Shown: positions 23,265 through 32,703, numbered from the stretch's first letter. The stretch is DNA of 64,000 bases from Roseinatronobacter bogoriensis DSM 18756 (GCF_004366635.1 NZ_SORN01000002.1:310001-374000); one strand, 5' to 3'. Notes: a model not told the origin generated them from the sequence alone. Translations and numbers: made by a program.

Positions 23265-25604
23265 TCAGGTCTTGCCGCGCATGGCCTGCAACAGCGCCGC
23301 GCCCAACGCGCCCTGACTGTCTGACGCTTGCGGCTTGGCCTGTTTTGCAGGCGCGGCCACAGGTTTGGCGGCTTTGCCTCTCTGCGGTGCGCGCGGGCGT
23401 TCATCATTGTGCGCACGCGCGCCACCCTCGCCCGCGCCGCCATCCTTGCGCATACTCAGCCCGATGCGCTTGCGGGCCACATCCACCTCGGTCACGCGCA
23501 CCTTGACGACATCACCGGCCTTGACCACCTCATGCGGGTCTTTCACAAAACGGTCGGCCAACTGGCTGACATGCACCAGCCCGTCCTGATGCACCCCAAT
23601 ATCGACAAAGGCACCAAAGGCCGCAACATTGGTCACTGTTCCTTCCATCTGCATACCGGCGCGCAAGTCTTTGATATCATCCACCCCATCGGTGAATCGC
23701 GCGGTCACGAAACTGGGGCGCGGGTCGCGGCCCGGTTTTTCCAGCTCGGTCAGAATATCGCGCACGGTTGGCAAGCCGAATGTCTCATCTACGAAATCCT
23801 GCGCGCGCAGCCCTTTCAAAGCCTCCGGTTGGCCCATGATCGCACGAATATCACGCCCGCAAGCCTGCACGATCCGGCGCGCAACACCGTAAGCTTCGGG
23901 ATGGACAGACGTGGCATCCAGCGGCTCGGCACTGTCACGGATACGCAGGAAACCCGCGCATTGCTCAAACGCCTTTGGCCCCAGTCCCGGCACTTTCAAC
24001 AAACTTTTGCGGCTTGGAAACGCGCCTTGCGCATCGCGATGGGCAACCACGGCCTGCGCCAGTGACGCGCCCAGACCCGCCACCCGCGCCAATAGCGGGG
24101 CCGATGCGATGTTCAGATCAACCCCCACCGCATTCACCGCATCTTCGACCACGGCATCAAGGCTTTGGGCAAGACGGCGCTGGTCAACGTCATGCTGATA
24201 TTGCCCCACGCCGATGGATTGCGGCGTGATCTTCACCAGTTCTGCCAGCGGGTCTTGCAGCCGCCGTGCGATGGACACAGCCCCGCGCAGGCTGACATCC
24301 AGATCGGGAAATTCCCTGGCCGCCAGTTCAGAGGCCGAGTAAACTGACGCCCCCGCTTCTGACACGATTACGCTTGTAGGCCGCGCCGCCCCCTGTGGCA
24401 TGGCCTTCAATGCATCGGCCACCATGCGTTCAGTCTCGCGGCTGGCAGTGCCGTTGCCAATGGCGATCAACTCGATCTTGTGTTGTGCGATCAGTTCCAG
24501 AATCCGCGCCTGCGCGCCGCGCAGATCGTTCTTGGGCTGGAACGGATACAGCGTGTCGGTTGCCGCCAACTTGCCTGTCGCATCGACCACCGCAGCCTTG
24601 ACACCAGTACGGATACCGGGGTCCAGCCCAAGGGTCGGGCGCGGTCCGGCCGGTGCAGCAAGAAGCAGGTCTTTCAGGTTGCGCGCAAAGACTGCAATCG
24701 CGTCTTCATGCGCGCGCTGGCGCAATTCGCCCATCAGGTCACTATACATCGAAAGGCTAAGTTTCACGCGCCATGTCCATGCTGCTGCCTTGCGCAGCCA
24801 TGCATCTCCCGGCCCATTGCCCGGTATGCCGATTGCGGCTGCGATCATGGCCTGCACCCGCTCCAGCCCCGCCTCCGGGTCAGGTGCAATGTCGATCGTC
24901 ACGACCTCTTCCTTGGCGGCGCGCAAGATCGCCAGCGCGCGGTGCGAGGGGATCGTGGCCCAGTTTTCACGATGGTCGAAATAATCCGAAAACTTGGCAC
25001 CTTCGGCCTCTTTGCCCGGCAGGACGCGCGCCGCGATGAAGGCTTCCTTGCGCATGAACTCGCGCAGCTTGCCCAGCAGGGCGGCATTCTCACTCAAGTC
25101 TTCGGTCAGAATGTCGCGTGCACCATCCAGGGCGGCTTTAACTGTGGGCACCGCTTCGGTGACATATGCGCCAGCCAGCGCCTCCGGCTCTGCCATGCGG
25201 TCAGACAGAATCGCCTGTAGCAACGGCTCCAGCCCGTTTTCGCGCGCGATCATCGCCTTGGTCCGGCGCTTGGGCTTGAAGGGCAGGTAAATATCTTCCA
25301 GCGCGGCTTTTGTCTGGGCGGAGGCAATGGCTTGTGCAAGGGCATCGGTCAGCTTGCCCTGCTCGCGGATCGACCCCAGAATCACACCGCGCCGCGCCTC
25401 CATCTCGCGCAGATAGCTCAGCCGGTCCGACAGGTTGCGCAACTGGGAATCGTCCAGCCCGTCCGTCACTTCCTTTCGGTAGCGCGCGATGAAAGGCACC
25501 GTTGCGCCGCCGTCCAGCAACGCAATCGCGGCCGCGACCTGTGCGGGACGGGCATTGATTTCGGTGGCAATGGCTTGGGTGATACGCTGCGTTGGGTCTT
25601 GCAC
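23265..25604 (-). CDS. tex: Tex-family transcription accessory protein
   Basis: A 779-residue nucleic-acid-binding protein: N-terminal helical Tex domain ('VAAAIALLDGGATVPFIARYRKEVTDGLDD'), YqgF-like RNase-H fold ('TLGLDPGIRTGVKAAVVD'), tandem helix-hairpin-helix ('FPSRKSLLKVPGLGPKAFEQCAGFLRI') and an S1 domain at about 645-715 ('GTVTNVAAFGAFVDIGVHQDGLVH'). The last 60 residues are a Lys/Ala/Pro-rich tail. Homologues affect transcription and stress survival; the exact role is unsettled. Convergent with rimO, 3 bp apart; divergent from proS. Confidence 0.92.
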   Translation of the reverse strand: MQDPTQRITQAIATEINARPAQVAAAIALLDGGATVPFIARYRKEVTDGLDDSQLRNLSDRLSYLREMEARRGVILGSIREQGKLTDALAQAIASAQTKAALEDIYLPFKPKRRTKAMIARENGLEPLLQAILSDRMAEPEALAGAYVTEAVPTVKAALDGARDILTEDLSENAALLGKLREFMRKEAFIAARVLPGKEAEGAKFSDYFDHRENWATIPSHRALAILRAAKEEVVTIDIAPDPEAGLERVQAMIAAAIGIPGNGPGDAWLRKAAAWTWRVKLSLSMYSDLMGELRQRAHEDAIAVFARNLKDLLLAAPAGPRPTLGLDPGIRTGVKAAVVDATGKLAATDTLYPFQPKNDLRGAQARILELIAQHKIELIAIGNGTASRETERMVADALKAMPQGAARPTSVIVSEAGASVYSASELAAREFPDLDVSLRGAVSIARRLQDPLAELVKITPQSIGVGQYQHDVDQRRLAQSLDAVVEDAVNAVGVDLNIASAPLLARVAGLGASLAQAVVAHRDAQGAFPSRKSLLKVPGLGPKAFEQCAGFLRIRDSAEPLDATSVHPEAYGVARRIVQACGRDIRAIMGQPEALKGLRAQDFVDETFGLPTVRDILTELEKPGRDPRPSFVTARFTDGVDDIKDLRAGMQMEGTVTNVAAFGAFVDIGVHQDGLVHVSQLADRFVKDPHEVVKAGDVVKVRVTEVDVARKRIGLSMRKDGGAGEGGARAHNDERPRAPQRGKAAKPVAAPAKQAKPQASDSQGALGAALLQAMRGKT

Positions 25605-25744
25605 AAGAACTGTCCTTCTACTGTCGGCCCCTGTCTTAGTCGCTCTCGGCTATGCCGCCAAGAGGGGGCAGGCGACACATCTTGCCCCTGCCCCCAGTCT
25701 CGCCTAAACCCAAGGGCGTATCGTCATTCATGAAAGGCATATCC

Positions 25745-27085
25745 ATGCGCCTGACCCGCTACTTCCTGCCTGTGCTCAAAGAAACCCCGTCCGAGGCGCA
25801 GATCGTCTCTCACCGGCTGATGCTGCGCGCAGGCATGATCAAGCAAGCAAGCGCCGGAATCTATTCTTGGCTGCCGCTGGGTTACAAGGTTTTGCGCCGG
25901 ATCGAACAGATCGTGCATGAAGAACAAATCCGCGCGGGACACATCCCGATGCTGATGCCAACTATTCAATCCGCTGATCTGTGGCGCGAATCCGGCCGCT
26001 ATGACGATTACGGCGAGGAAATGCTGCGCATCAAGGACCGGCATGGGCGCGATATGCTGTTCGGGCCGACCAATGAGGAACTTATCACCGATATTTTCCG
26101 CGGCCATGTAAACAGCTACAAGGATTTGCCGCTGACGCTGTATCACATCCAATGGAAATTCCGCGACGAGATCCGCCCGCGTTTTGGCGTGATGCGCGGG
26201 CGCGAATTCCTGATGAAGGACGGCTATAATTTCGACCTCGACAAGGAGGCGGCATTGCACGCCTATAACCGCCATCTGGTCAGCTACTTGCGCAGCTATG
26301 AACGCATGGGCCTGCAAGCCATCCCGATGCGCGCCGATGGCGGGCCGATTGGCGGCGATTATACGCATGAATTCCTTGTACTGGCCGAAACAGGCGAATC
26401 CGAGGTGTTTTACGATAGCGAGATCACAGACCTGAAATTCGGTGACCGCGCGGTCGACTATGACTCTGTGCCCGAATGTCAGGCTGTGCTGGAAGAATTC
26501 ACCAGCCGCTATGCGCGCACCGATGAAACCCATGACGAGGCTGTGTTCCACGAACAGGTTCCCGAAGCCCGGCGCCGCACAGCGCGCGGTATCGAAGTGG
26601 GGCAGATCTTCTACTTCGGCACCAAATATTCCGAGGCAATGGGCGCAACCGTTGTCGGCCCGGATGGTCAGCGAAGCCCTGTCCATATGGGCAGCCACGG
26701 CATTGGCGTGTCACGCCTGCTGGGCGCGATCATTGAGGCCAGCCATGACGACAAGGGCATTATCTGGCCCGAAGGGGTGACGCCATTCCATTGTGGAATT
26801 GTCAACCTCAAGCAAGGCGACGCGGCGGCGGATGCAGCTTGTGAAGGGCTGTACAAGGCACTGCTCGCCAAGGGGCTGGAGCCACTGTATGATGACCGCA
26901 ATGAGCGCGCAGGCGCGAAATTTGCCACGATGGATCTGATCGGCCTGCCGTGGCGGATGACGGTCGGGCCGCGCGGACTGGAAAAGGGCGTGGTGGAACT
27001 GACCTCGCGCCGCACGGGCGAGAGTGAGGAACTCAGCCCCGACGCCGCGATTGTTCGCATTTCGCAAATTTACGCCCAGATCTGA
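25745..27085 (+). CDS. proS: prolyl-tRNA synthetase, short alphaproteobacterial type
   Basis: Class II synthetase of 446 residues. Motif 2 region 'QWKFRDEIRPRFGVMRGREFLMKDGY' and motif 3 region 'GSHGIGVSRLLGAIIEA' are present, with the C-terminal anticodon-binding domain. The editing insertion found in E. coli ProS is missing, as is typical in this class, so misacylated Ala-tRNA-Pro would need a separate deacylase. ATG 25745 has AAAGG upstream; the in-frame extension to 25652 runs into the divergent tex promoter region. Confidence 0.96.
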   Translation: MRLTRYFLPVLKETPSEAQIVSHRLMLRAGMIKQASAGIYSWLPLGYKVLRRIEQIVHEEQIRAGHIPMLMPTIQSADLWRESGRYDDYGEEMLRIKDRHGRDMLFGPTNEELITDIFRGHVNSYKDLPLTLYHIQWKFRDEIRPRFGVMRGREFLMKDGYNFDLDKEAALHAYNRHLVSYLRSYERMGLQAIPMRADGGPIGGDYTHEFLVLAETGESEVFYDSEITDLKFGDRAVDYDSVPECQAVLEEFTSRYARTDETHDEAVFHEQVPEARRRTARGIEVGQIFYFGTKYSEAMGATVVGPDGQRSPVHMGSHGIGVSRLLGAIIEASHDDKGIIWPEGVTPFHCGIVNLKQGDAAADAACEGLYKALLAKGLEPLYDDRNERAGAKFATMDLIGLPWRMTVGPRGLEKGVVELTSRRTGESEELSPDAAIVRISQIYAQI

Positions 27086-27167
27086 GCGCAGAATACGCTT
27101 CGCTTGACTGACCCCGTCCAAGGCGCGACATTCTGTCGCAGTCCAATTCAAGGCATGGGGGTCAGCT

Positions 27168-28313
27168 ATGGCGCGGATGGTACTTCTGGGAACGACCAAG
27201 GGGGCATTCATCCTGCGTCAGCAAGGGGATGGTCGGTTCGACGTATCCGGCCCGCATTGCGATGGCTGGCCGATAAATCACGTCATTTGCCAGCCGGGGA
27301 CCAGCACGCTCTGGGCTGGCGGCGGGGGCGAGTGGTTTGGTGCGGGGGTCTGGACGTCGAAAGATGGAGGGGACACATGGACCTTGTCGCGACTGACATC
27401 GGGACAGATGGATGAATTTGCGGCCCAGGACGCTGATTTCGCCGCCATGATCGGATGGCAAGCACAGGACTACCCTTTTGGTTCAGAATTCAGCCAGATC
27501 TGGTCGCTGCATCTGGTCGGGGATGTCCTCTATGCTGGCACAAAACCCGCCGATCTGTTGGTCAGCCACGATCAGGGCGCAAGTTTCGCGCGCGTCGCTG
27601 GCCTTGGCCAGCACCCCTCGCGCCCGGACTGGAACCCGGGTGCCGCTGGCTTGATCCTGCATTCCATCGCCTCAGACGCGAATAACCCGCAAAAGCTGTG
27701 GGTCGCGATTTCTGCCGCCGGGGTTTTCGCGACAGAGAACGGCGGCGCAACATGGACAAGGCGAAACCGCTTGTCCAATGCACAAACGGACACCCACCAC
27801 CATCACCACCCTGCCGCACCCGCTGGCGGAGAGACAGGGCATTGTGTGCATAATCTGGTTCGCGCGCCCACAGGTGCAGGCGATCTGCTCTATCAACAAA
27901 ATCATCACGGGGTCTGGCGCAGTCAGGATGGCGGGCGCAGTTGGGAAGATCAGACCGATGGTCTGCCGTCTACCTTCGGGTTTCCGATTGCCGTCCACCC
28001 GCGCGATCCCTTGAAAATATGGGTCTTGCCGTTGAATGGCGATATGCTTGGCCGCTATCCGCCCGATGCACGGGCCGCTGTCTGGCATTCTGCCGATGGC
28101 GGCGAAACATGGCAAGAACAGCGCGCGGGCCTGCCGCAAGAGGCTTGCTTTTTCACGGTCCTGCGTCAAGGCATGGCCATTGACGACGCATCAGACCCCG
28201 CGCTTTACTTCGGCACCAACACCGGATCGGTCTTCGCCTCTTTCGATGAGGGGCGACAATGGCATGAAATCGCGCGCCACCTGCCCACCATCCAGAGTGT
28301 CGAGGCGATGTGA
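27168..28313 (+). CDS. BNR/Asp-box repeat beta-propeller protein
   Basis: 381 residues with five Asp-box-like repeats: 'SKDGGDTWTL', 'ENGGATWTRR', 'SQDGGRSWED', 'SADGGETWQE' and 'FDEGRQWHEI'. Spacing fits a beta-propeller as in sialidase-like and photosystem-assembly-like proteins. No signal peptide, so it should be cytoplasmic. A five-histidine run occurs near residue 205. No catalytic residues of true sialidases can be assigned, so an enzymatic name is not justified. A hemerythrin gene follows 69 bp later on the same strand. Confidence 0.72.
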   Translation: MARMVLLGTTKGAFILRQQGDGRFDVSGPHCDGWPINHVICQPGTSTLWAGGGGEWFGAGVWTSKDGGDTWTLSRLTSGQMDEFAAQDADFAAMIGWQAQDYPFGSEFSQIWSLHLVGDVLYAGTKPADLLVSHDQGASFARVAGLGQHPSRPDWNPGAAGLILHSIASDANNPQKLWVAISAAGVFATENGGATWTRRNRLSNAQTDTHHHHHPAAPAGGETGHCVHNLVRAPTGAGDLLYQQNHHGVWRSQDGGRSWEDQTDGLPSTFGFPIAVHPRDPLKIWVLPLNGDMLGRYPPDARAAVWHSADGGETWQEQRAGLPQEACFFTVLRQGMAIDDASDPALYFGTNTGSVFASFDEGRQWHEIARHLPTIQSVEAM

Positions 28314-28382
28314 CCGCTCTGCGTCATTGACCCTGCAAAACGAGGGATTATCTGCCTTCTCAAACCAAGATAAGGACAGAGA

Positions 28383-28949
28383 ATGCCCCCTACCGATTTG
28401 GCCCAGCGTGACGGGCTGCCCGATGCATTGCGCGTTTTGCTGGAACAGTACCCGCGCGAAATCTGGGAAAGCCACCACAATTTCGACGGGCTGACACGCT
28501 TCTGGCTGGAACGCCATCTGATGTTTCGCCGCGCTTTGGCGCAGTGGCAGGAGGACACGCGCGCTTTTCTCGACAAGGGGCGTGACCCGCGCAAGCATGG
28601 ACAGATGACCGCACGACTGGGGGGCTTTCTGATCAACGAATTGCATGGCCATCACCAGATCGAGGACGCACATTATTTCCCCGTTCTCAGCGCCAGCGAG
28701 AAACGACTCGCACATGGCTTCGATCTGCTGGATGCAGATCACCACGCGCTCGACCGGGAACTTGCCGATCTGACTGAAGCGGCGAATACCCATTTGCGCA
28801 GCCTGCAAGACCGCAACGCCGATACCAATACCAGTGCAGGCGCAATGCTCTCGCGGCTGGAAGGTTTCGAGACATTCCTGAACCGTCATCTGCTGGATGA
28901 AGAAGAACTGGTTGTGCCAGTCATCCTGCACCACGCGCTGAAGTTCTGA
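28383..28949 (+). CDS. hemerythrin-like domain protein
   Basis: 188 residues of four-helix-bundle character. Candidate iron ligands appear in the expected pattern: 'SHHNFDGLTRFWLERHL', 'NELHGHHQIEDAHYFP', 'DADHHALD' and 'FLNRHLLDEEE'. Hemerythrin domains bind O2, NO or sense iron via a di-iron site. Good ribosome site (AAGGACAGAGA) before the ATG. The gene is convergent with the hisN-like gene; a link to the preceding beta-propeller gene is only positional. Confidence 0.8.
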   Translation: MPPTDLAQRDGLPDALRVLLEQYPREIWESHHNFDGLTRFWLERHLMFRRALAQWQEDTRAFLDKGRDPRKHGQMTARLGGFLINELHGHHQIEDAHYFPVLSASEKRLAHGFDLLDADHHALDRELADLTEAANTHLRSLQDRNADTNTSAGAMLSRLEGFETFLNRHLLDEEELVVPVILHHALKF

Positions 28950-28972
28950 TTCGCCCCGCGCTTTTCAGCTGT

Positions 28973-29779
28973 CTAACCCCGAAGCAATTCCAGCGCTTGC
29001 GCGTGCAGGGCCTTGTTGGCGGCGGCAACAACTTGCCCGCTCTCGCCAAAAGGCTGCCCCTGCCAATCCGTGACAATCCCCCCTGCGGCCTCGATCACCG
29101 CAATCGGTGCGGCGATGTCATAGGTGTTCAGCCCCGCCTCGATCACCAGATCGACATGTCCAGCGGCAAGCAAGGCATAGGCGTAACAGTCCATCCCATA
29201 GCGCGTCAGGCGCACAGTTTGCGACACACGCATGAAGGCGTCGCGTTCTGCCTGGGTGCCAATTTCGGGAAAGGTGGTAAACAAGACAGCATCTTGCAGG
29301 TCAGACCTATCACCCGTGCGCAGGTCTTTGCGACCTTGCGGACCAGAAACCCAAGCCTGTCCCAGCCCGCCAAGAAAACGCTCTGAGATATAGGGCTGGT
29401 CAATCACCCCCAGAAATGGCCCATTCTCATCCGCAAGGGCAATCAAAACCCCCCAGCAAGGTGTGCCCGCCAGAAAACCCCGCGTTCCATCAATCGGATC
29501 AATAATCCACGTAAAGCCCGACTGACTGGGTTTGGACGCCAGCTCCTCGCCCAGAATCCCATCTTCTGGCCGGACCTTTTGCAAAACCGCGCGCATGGCT
29601 TCTTCAGCGGCCCTATCTGCCTGAGTAACGGGGTCAAAACCGTCCACCGACTTGTTGGCCGCCCCTAGAACGGGATTGCGAAACCAAGGCAGAATGACGT
29701 CACGCGCTTCATCCGCAAGTCTTTCCATCAACGCCACAAATTCGCCATTCTGGGAAGGGGTCGGTCGCTGTTGGGGCAT
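28973..29779 (-). CDS. hisN: inositol-monophosphatase-family phosphatase, probably histidinol-phosphatase
   Basis: 268 residues with the metal-dependent phosphatase motifs: 'GEELASKPSQSG', 'WIIDPIDGTRGFLAGTPCWGVLIAL' and, near the end, 'YDIAAPIAVIEAAGG'. The wording 'DGTRGFLAGTPCWG' is that of the HisN-type histidinol-phosphatases in alphaproteobacteria, which matches the short HisB at 10550 lacking its own phosphatase. Inositol-1-phosphatase or 3'(2'),5'-bisphosphate nucleotidase activity cannot be excluded. Confidence 0.78.
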   Translation of the reverse strand: MPQQRPTPSQNGEFVALMERLADEARDVILPWFRNPVLGAANKSVDGFDPVTQADRAAEEAMRAVLQKVRPEDGILGEELASKPSQSGFTWIIDPIDGTRGFLAGTPCWGVLIALADENGPFLGVIDQPYISERFLGGLGQAWVSGPQGRKDLRTGDRSDLQDAVLFTTFPEIGTQAERDAFMRVSQTVRLTRYGMDCYAYALLAAGHVDLVIEAGLNTYDIAAPIAVIEAAGGIVTDWQGQPFGESGQVVAAANKALHAQALELLRG

Positions 29780-29838
29780 CAGGCATATCCATAAGCAGAT
29801 TTCATGGCTGCCTCAGTTGCAGTCTTCACAATGAAAAT

Positions 29839-29864
29839 CAACGGCAGATAGGTATCTGCCGTTG
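29839..29864 (-). terminator. terminator of the XRE-regulator gene
   Basis: Perfect 12-bp arms: CAACGGCAGATA (29839-29850) and TATCTGCCGTTG (29853-29864), separated by GG. On the minus strand the stem is followed by ATTTTCATTG. It lies about 40 bp after the XRE stop and 60 bp before the hisN-like start. Confidence 0.65.
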
Positions 29865-29901
29865 CTAAAAAGGATTTGGTAATTACAACATCTTTAAAAA
29901 T

Positions 29902-30270
29902 TCAAGATGCGGCGCTCACGTCGCCAAGAGATTGGGCAAGGTGCAAAAAGCGCCTGCGCTGCCCTTCCGGAATAGCGTAATAGCTCCGGAGGAGTTCCAG
30001 TGTTTCTTTCTGTTGCAAGACCTGATCTTCGACGCCACTGTCGTCCTGCCCCTCGGACAGCCCTTCGAAAAAATAGCTGGCCGAAACGCCCAGAGCACGC
30101 GAAATGTCCCACAATCTGGAAGCAGAGACCCGGTTCATGCCGGTTTCGTATTTCTGGATTTGCTGAAACTTGATTCCAACAGCTTCAGCCAATTGCTGCT
30201 GGGTCATCCCCACCATCCACCTGCGCTGCCGAATTTTCTGGCCCACATGTGAATCCACCAAATGCGTCAT
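29902..30270 (-). CDS. XRE-family transcriptional regulator
   Basis: 122 residues with an N-terminal Cro/C1 helix-turn-helix at about 11-66 ('IRQRRWMVGMTQQQLAEAVG' then 'FQQIQKYETGMNRVSASRLW'). The C-terminal 45 residues are acidic then Gln/Leu-rich ('QQKETLELLRSYYAIPEGQRRRFL'), a known alphaproteobacterial arrangement. No effector domain. Target genes unknown; monocistronic with its own promoter and terminator. It faces away from the quinone oxidoreductase across a 368-bp AT-rich spacer, which may be its own regulatory region. Confidence 0.85.
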   Translation of the reverse strand: MTHLVDSHVGQKIRQRRWMVGMTQQQLAEAVGIKFQQIQKYETGMNRVSASRLWDISRALGVSASYFFEGLSEGQDDSGVEDQVLQQKETLELLRSYYAIPEGQRRRFLHLAQSLGDVSAAS

Positions 30271-30284
30271 TTTAACCTCATATA

Positions 30285-30313
30285 ATTATGTTATGCCGTT
30301 AATGCTTCGACAA
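30285..30313 (-). promoter_or_regulatory. candidate promoter of the XRE regulator
   Basis: On the minus strand TTGTCG (complement of 30308-30313), 17-bp spacer, CATAAT (complement of 30285-30290), 15 bp before the start codon. The leader would be very short. Confidence 0.4.
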
Positions 30314-30638
30314 TTCCTGTTCGTTTTGCACACTCACCTCACTCACACTCTACACAAAAAAAACTTACACGAACCTCATACCGCTATATCGCATCCCACC
30401 GGCATTCCATCTCATGACGCGAGCAATCCGCGCACCGTTCAAATCAGAGTTGTGACGGAACAGACCCTCACTTGGAAGACAATCTTCCGATCAATCTTAA
30501 CGATTTGCAAAATGCAACGCATCTTGCAAACAATCACAGGGCGATCATCGCGCTACGCAAAACCCTCTTAGGTCTATATCCTTGCGCTGCGCCCCGCACT
30601 CGGTAAACCTGTCGCGCATCAGAGGAAGGAAGTTGTGC
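30314..30638. other. AT-rich gene-free spacer
   Basis: No convincing gene. The part 30325-30385 is strikingly C/A-rich on the plus strand, with repeated CTCAC words and an A8 run, unlike the flanking GC-rich DNA. The ribosome site AGGAAGGAAG for the next gene is at 30623-30633. No RNA family or mobile element recognised. Confidence 0.5.
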
Positions 30639-31604
30639 ATGCGCGCCGTATTATTGAACGACATCAACACCACCCCGAAACTTGTCGAAATCGATTCGCC
30701 CGCGCCGGCGGCCGGTGAAGTCGTCATAGACGTGACGGCCTGCGGATTGAATTTTGCAGATCTTCTGATGACGCGCGGGCAGTATCAGGAACGCCCAGAA
30801 CTCCCCTTCGTGATGGGAATGGAAGTCGCTGGTACGATCGCCTCGGTTGGCGCAGGTGTCGAAACGCTACACGCGGGAATGCGCGTTGCAGCTTTCACAG
30901 GCCGGGGTGGCCTGGCGCAACAGGTGTGTTGTCCCGCGGCCTGGTGTGTCCCCATAACTGACTCCATGCCATTCACAGAAGCGGCAGGTTTTCTTGTGGC
31001 ATACGGAACCTCGCATCTTGCACTCACCACACGCGGCCAGTTGCAGGCGGGTGAAACCTTGCTGGTGCTGGGTGCCGCTGGCGGTGTCGGCCTGACGGCC
31101 GTTGAGATAGGCAAGGCCTTGGGCGCGCGCGTGATTGCAGTTGCGCGCGGGGCCGAGAAGCTAGAGATCGCGCGCAAGTCAGGCGCAGACATCTGCCTTG
31201 ACAGCGAGGGGCTGGACCTGCGCGCCGAACTCAAGGCGCTGGGCGGGGTCGATGTTGTCTATGACGCGATCGGAGAGCCGCTTGCCACCCCTGCCCTGCG
31301 CGCGCTGCGCCCCGAAGGACGGTTTCTAGCTATCGGATTCGCGGGCGGGACCGTGCCGCAATTTCCCGCAAATATCCTGCTGGTAAAGAATTTGACAGTG
31401 ATTGGCCTGTATTGGGGAGGCTATCTGAAATTCGCGCCACACAAACTTGCCGCCTCACTCTCGACCCTGATGGCATGGTATGCAGAGGGGAAACTGCACC
31501 CGCATATCAGCCATGTGCTGCCCCTGGACAGATTTGCAGAAGGATTGGACTTGTTGCGCAATCGAAAATCAACCGGAAAGGTCGTGATCTCCATAGCCAA
31601 ATGA
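30639..31604 (+). CDS. NAD(P)H:quinone oxidoreductase family, zinc-independent MDR
   Basis: 321-residue medium-chain reductase. The GroES-like half has 'NFADLLMTRGQYQERPELPFVMGMEVAG'-type sequence (no zinc ligands), followed by a Rossmann fold with 'LGAAGGVGLTAVEIGKALGA'. The end 'LPLDRFAEGLDLLRNRKSTGKVVI' is standard for the quinone-reductase / enoyl-reductase-like group. Substrate not determinable. ATG 30639 is preceded by AGGAAGG; the earlier in-frame start at 30582 is less likely. Confidence 0.85.
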   Translation: MRAVLLNDINTTPKLVEIDSPAPAAGEVVIDVTACGLNFADLLMTRGQYQERPELPFVMGMEVAGTIASVGAGVETLHAGMRVAAFTGRGGLAQQVCCPAAWCVPITDSMPFTEAAGFLVAYGTSHLALTTRGQLQAGETLLVLGAAGGVGLTAVEIGKALGARVIAVARGAEKLEIARKSGADICLDSEGLDLRAELKALGGVDVVYDAIGEPLATPALRALRPEGRFLAIGFAGGTVPQFPANILLVKNLTVIGLYWGGYLKFAPHKLAASLSTLMAWYAEGKLHPHISHVLPLDRFAEGLDLLRNRKSTGKVVISIAK

Positions 31605-31665
31605 ACGCGACTCAGGCAGTCAATTGTTTTGAGTTCAATTCCTGTCTATTTTACTTCGGAAATGC

Positions 31666-31693
31666 TTGAAACCTGTGGCCGACTTGACGATAT
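31666..31693 (+). promoter_or_regulatory. candidate heat-shock (RpoH-type) promoter of the BI-1 gene
   Basis: CTTGAAA at 31665-31671, then after 16 bp CGATAT (31688-31693), about 53 bp before the start. The CTTGAAA half-site fits alphaproteobacterial RpoH promoters; the -10 is only partly matching. Confidence 0.3.
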
Positions 31694-31746
31694 TGTAGCC
31701 AAGACAGATCGGGGCTCCCCGGGCTGCACCATTTACGGAGGTAAGT

Positions 31747-32532
31747 ATGTCAGAATTCAACACGATGCGTGCACAGCGGGTCAGCACCACGCGCGCCGCT
31801 GAAATTGATGCGGGCCTGCGCGCCCATATGAACAAGGTCTACGGCACAATGTCCGTGGGCATGCTGATCACGGCAGCGGCCGCATGGGCAATTTCCGGCC
31901 TTGCGACAACCACTGATCCAAGCGCGGCTGTTGCGCAATTGCCAAACGGCACGCTGCTCAATTCACTTGGCGGCGCCATCTACATGTCACCCCTGCGCTG
32001 GGTGATCATGTTCGCGCCGCTCGCATTCATCCTGTTCGGCTGGGGCGCGTTGATGCGTCGCGCATCTGCGGCCGGCGTTCAGCTTGGCTTTTTTGTCTTT
32101 GCATCAGCAATCGGCCTGTCGCTCAGCTCGATCTTTCTGGTCTTTACCAGCTACTCGATCACGCAGACATTTCTGGTGACCGCGATCGCCTTTGGTGGCC
32201 TTAGCCTGTATGGCTATACCACCAAGAAAGACCTGTCCGGCATGGGCACGTTCCTGATCATGGGTGTGATCGGCCTGATTGTGGCGATGATCATCAACCT
32301 GTTCATGCAAAGCCCGGCGATGATGTTTGCCATTTCGGCAATCGGCATCCTGATCTTTGCGGGTCTGACAGCGTTTTATACGCAGACGATCAAAAGCGAA
32401 TATGTGGCACATGCCGCTAGCGGCGATCAGGAATGGCTGGACAAGGCCGCTGTAGATGGCGCACTCAGCCTCTATATCAGCTTCCTGAACATGTTCCAGT
32501 TCCTGCTGATGTTCCTTGGCCAGCAAGAGTAA
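31747..32532 (+). CDS. Bax inhibitor-1 (YccA-like) membrane protein
   Basis: 261 residues with seven membrane segments after a 30-residue basic N-terminus. The BI-1 signature is visible around 'FFVFASAIGLSLSSIFLVFTSYSI' and the end 'ALSLYISFLNMFQFLLMFLG'. Bacterial members include YccA, a modulator of the FtsH protease, and YetJ, a calcium leak channel. GGAGGTAAGT precedes the ATG. Followed by a strong terminator; monocistronic. Confidence 0.9.
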   Translation: MSEFNTMRAQRVSTTRAAEIDAGLRAHMNKVYGTMSVGMLITAAAAWAISGLATTTDPSAAVAQLPNGTLLNSLGGAIYMSPLRWVIMFAPLAFILFGWGALMRRASAAGVQLGFFVFASAIGLSLSSIFLVFTSYSITQTFLVTAIAFGGLSLYGYTTKKDLSGMGTFLIMGVIGLIVAMIINLFMQSPAMMFAISAIGILIFAGLTAFYTQTIKSEYVAHAASGDQEWLDKAAVDGALSLYISFLNMFQFLLMFLGQQE

Positions 32533-32554
32533 CAGCGACCAAAAGTTACCGACA

Positions 32555-32584
32555 GGGCGCGCCAGTGGCGCGCCCTTTTCTTTT
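32555..32584 (+). terminator. intrinsic terminator of the BI-1 gene
   Basis: GGGCGCGCC (32555-32563), loop AGT, GGCGCGCCC (32567-32575), then TTTTCTTTT. It starts 23 bp after the stop codon. Confidence 0.92.
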
Positions 32585-32703
32585 GGGCAGGGCTAATATA
32601 GCGCCCCGACATTCCCCCGAACCATCGTCGGAATTGCCACGAAACGCACAGTTATCCCCAACTATATTTGGGCAGACGCAGATTCCGCTTTACAGATCGT
32701 ATA

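Noticed and set aside
27168..28313. Sialidase function for the BNR-repeat protein
   Set aside because: Asp-box repeats are present but no signal peptide or catalytic Arg triad/Tyr/Glu set can be assigned.
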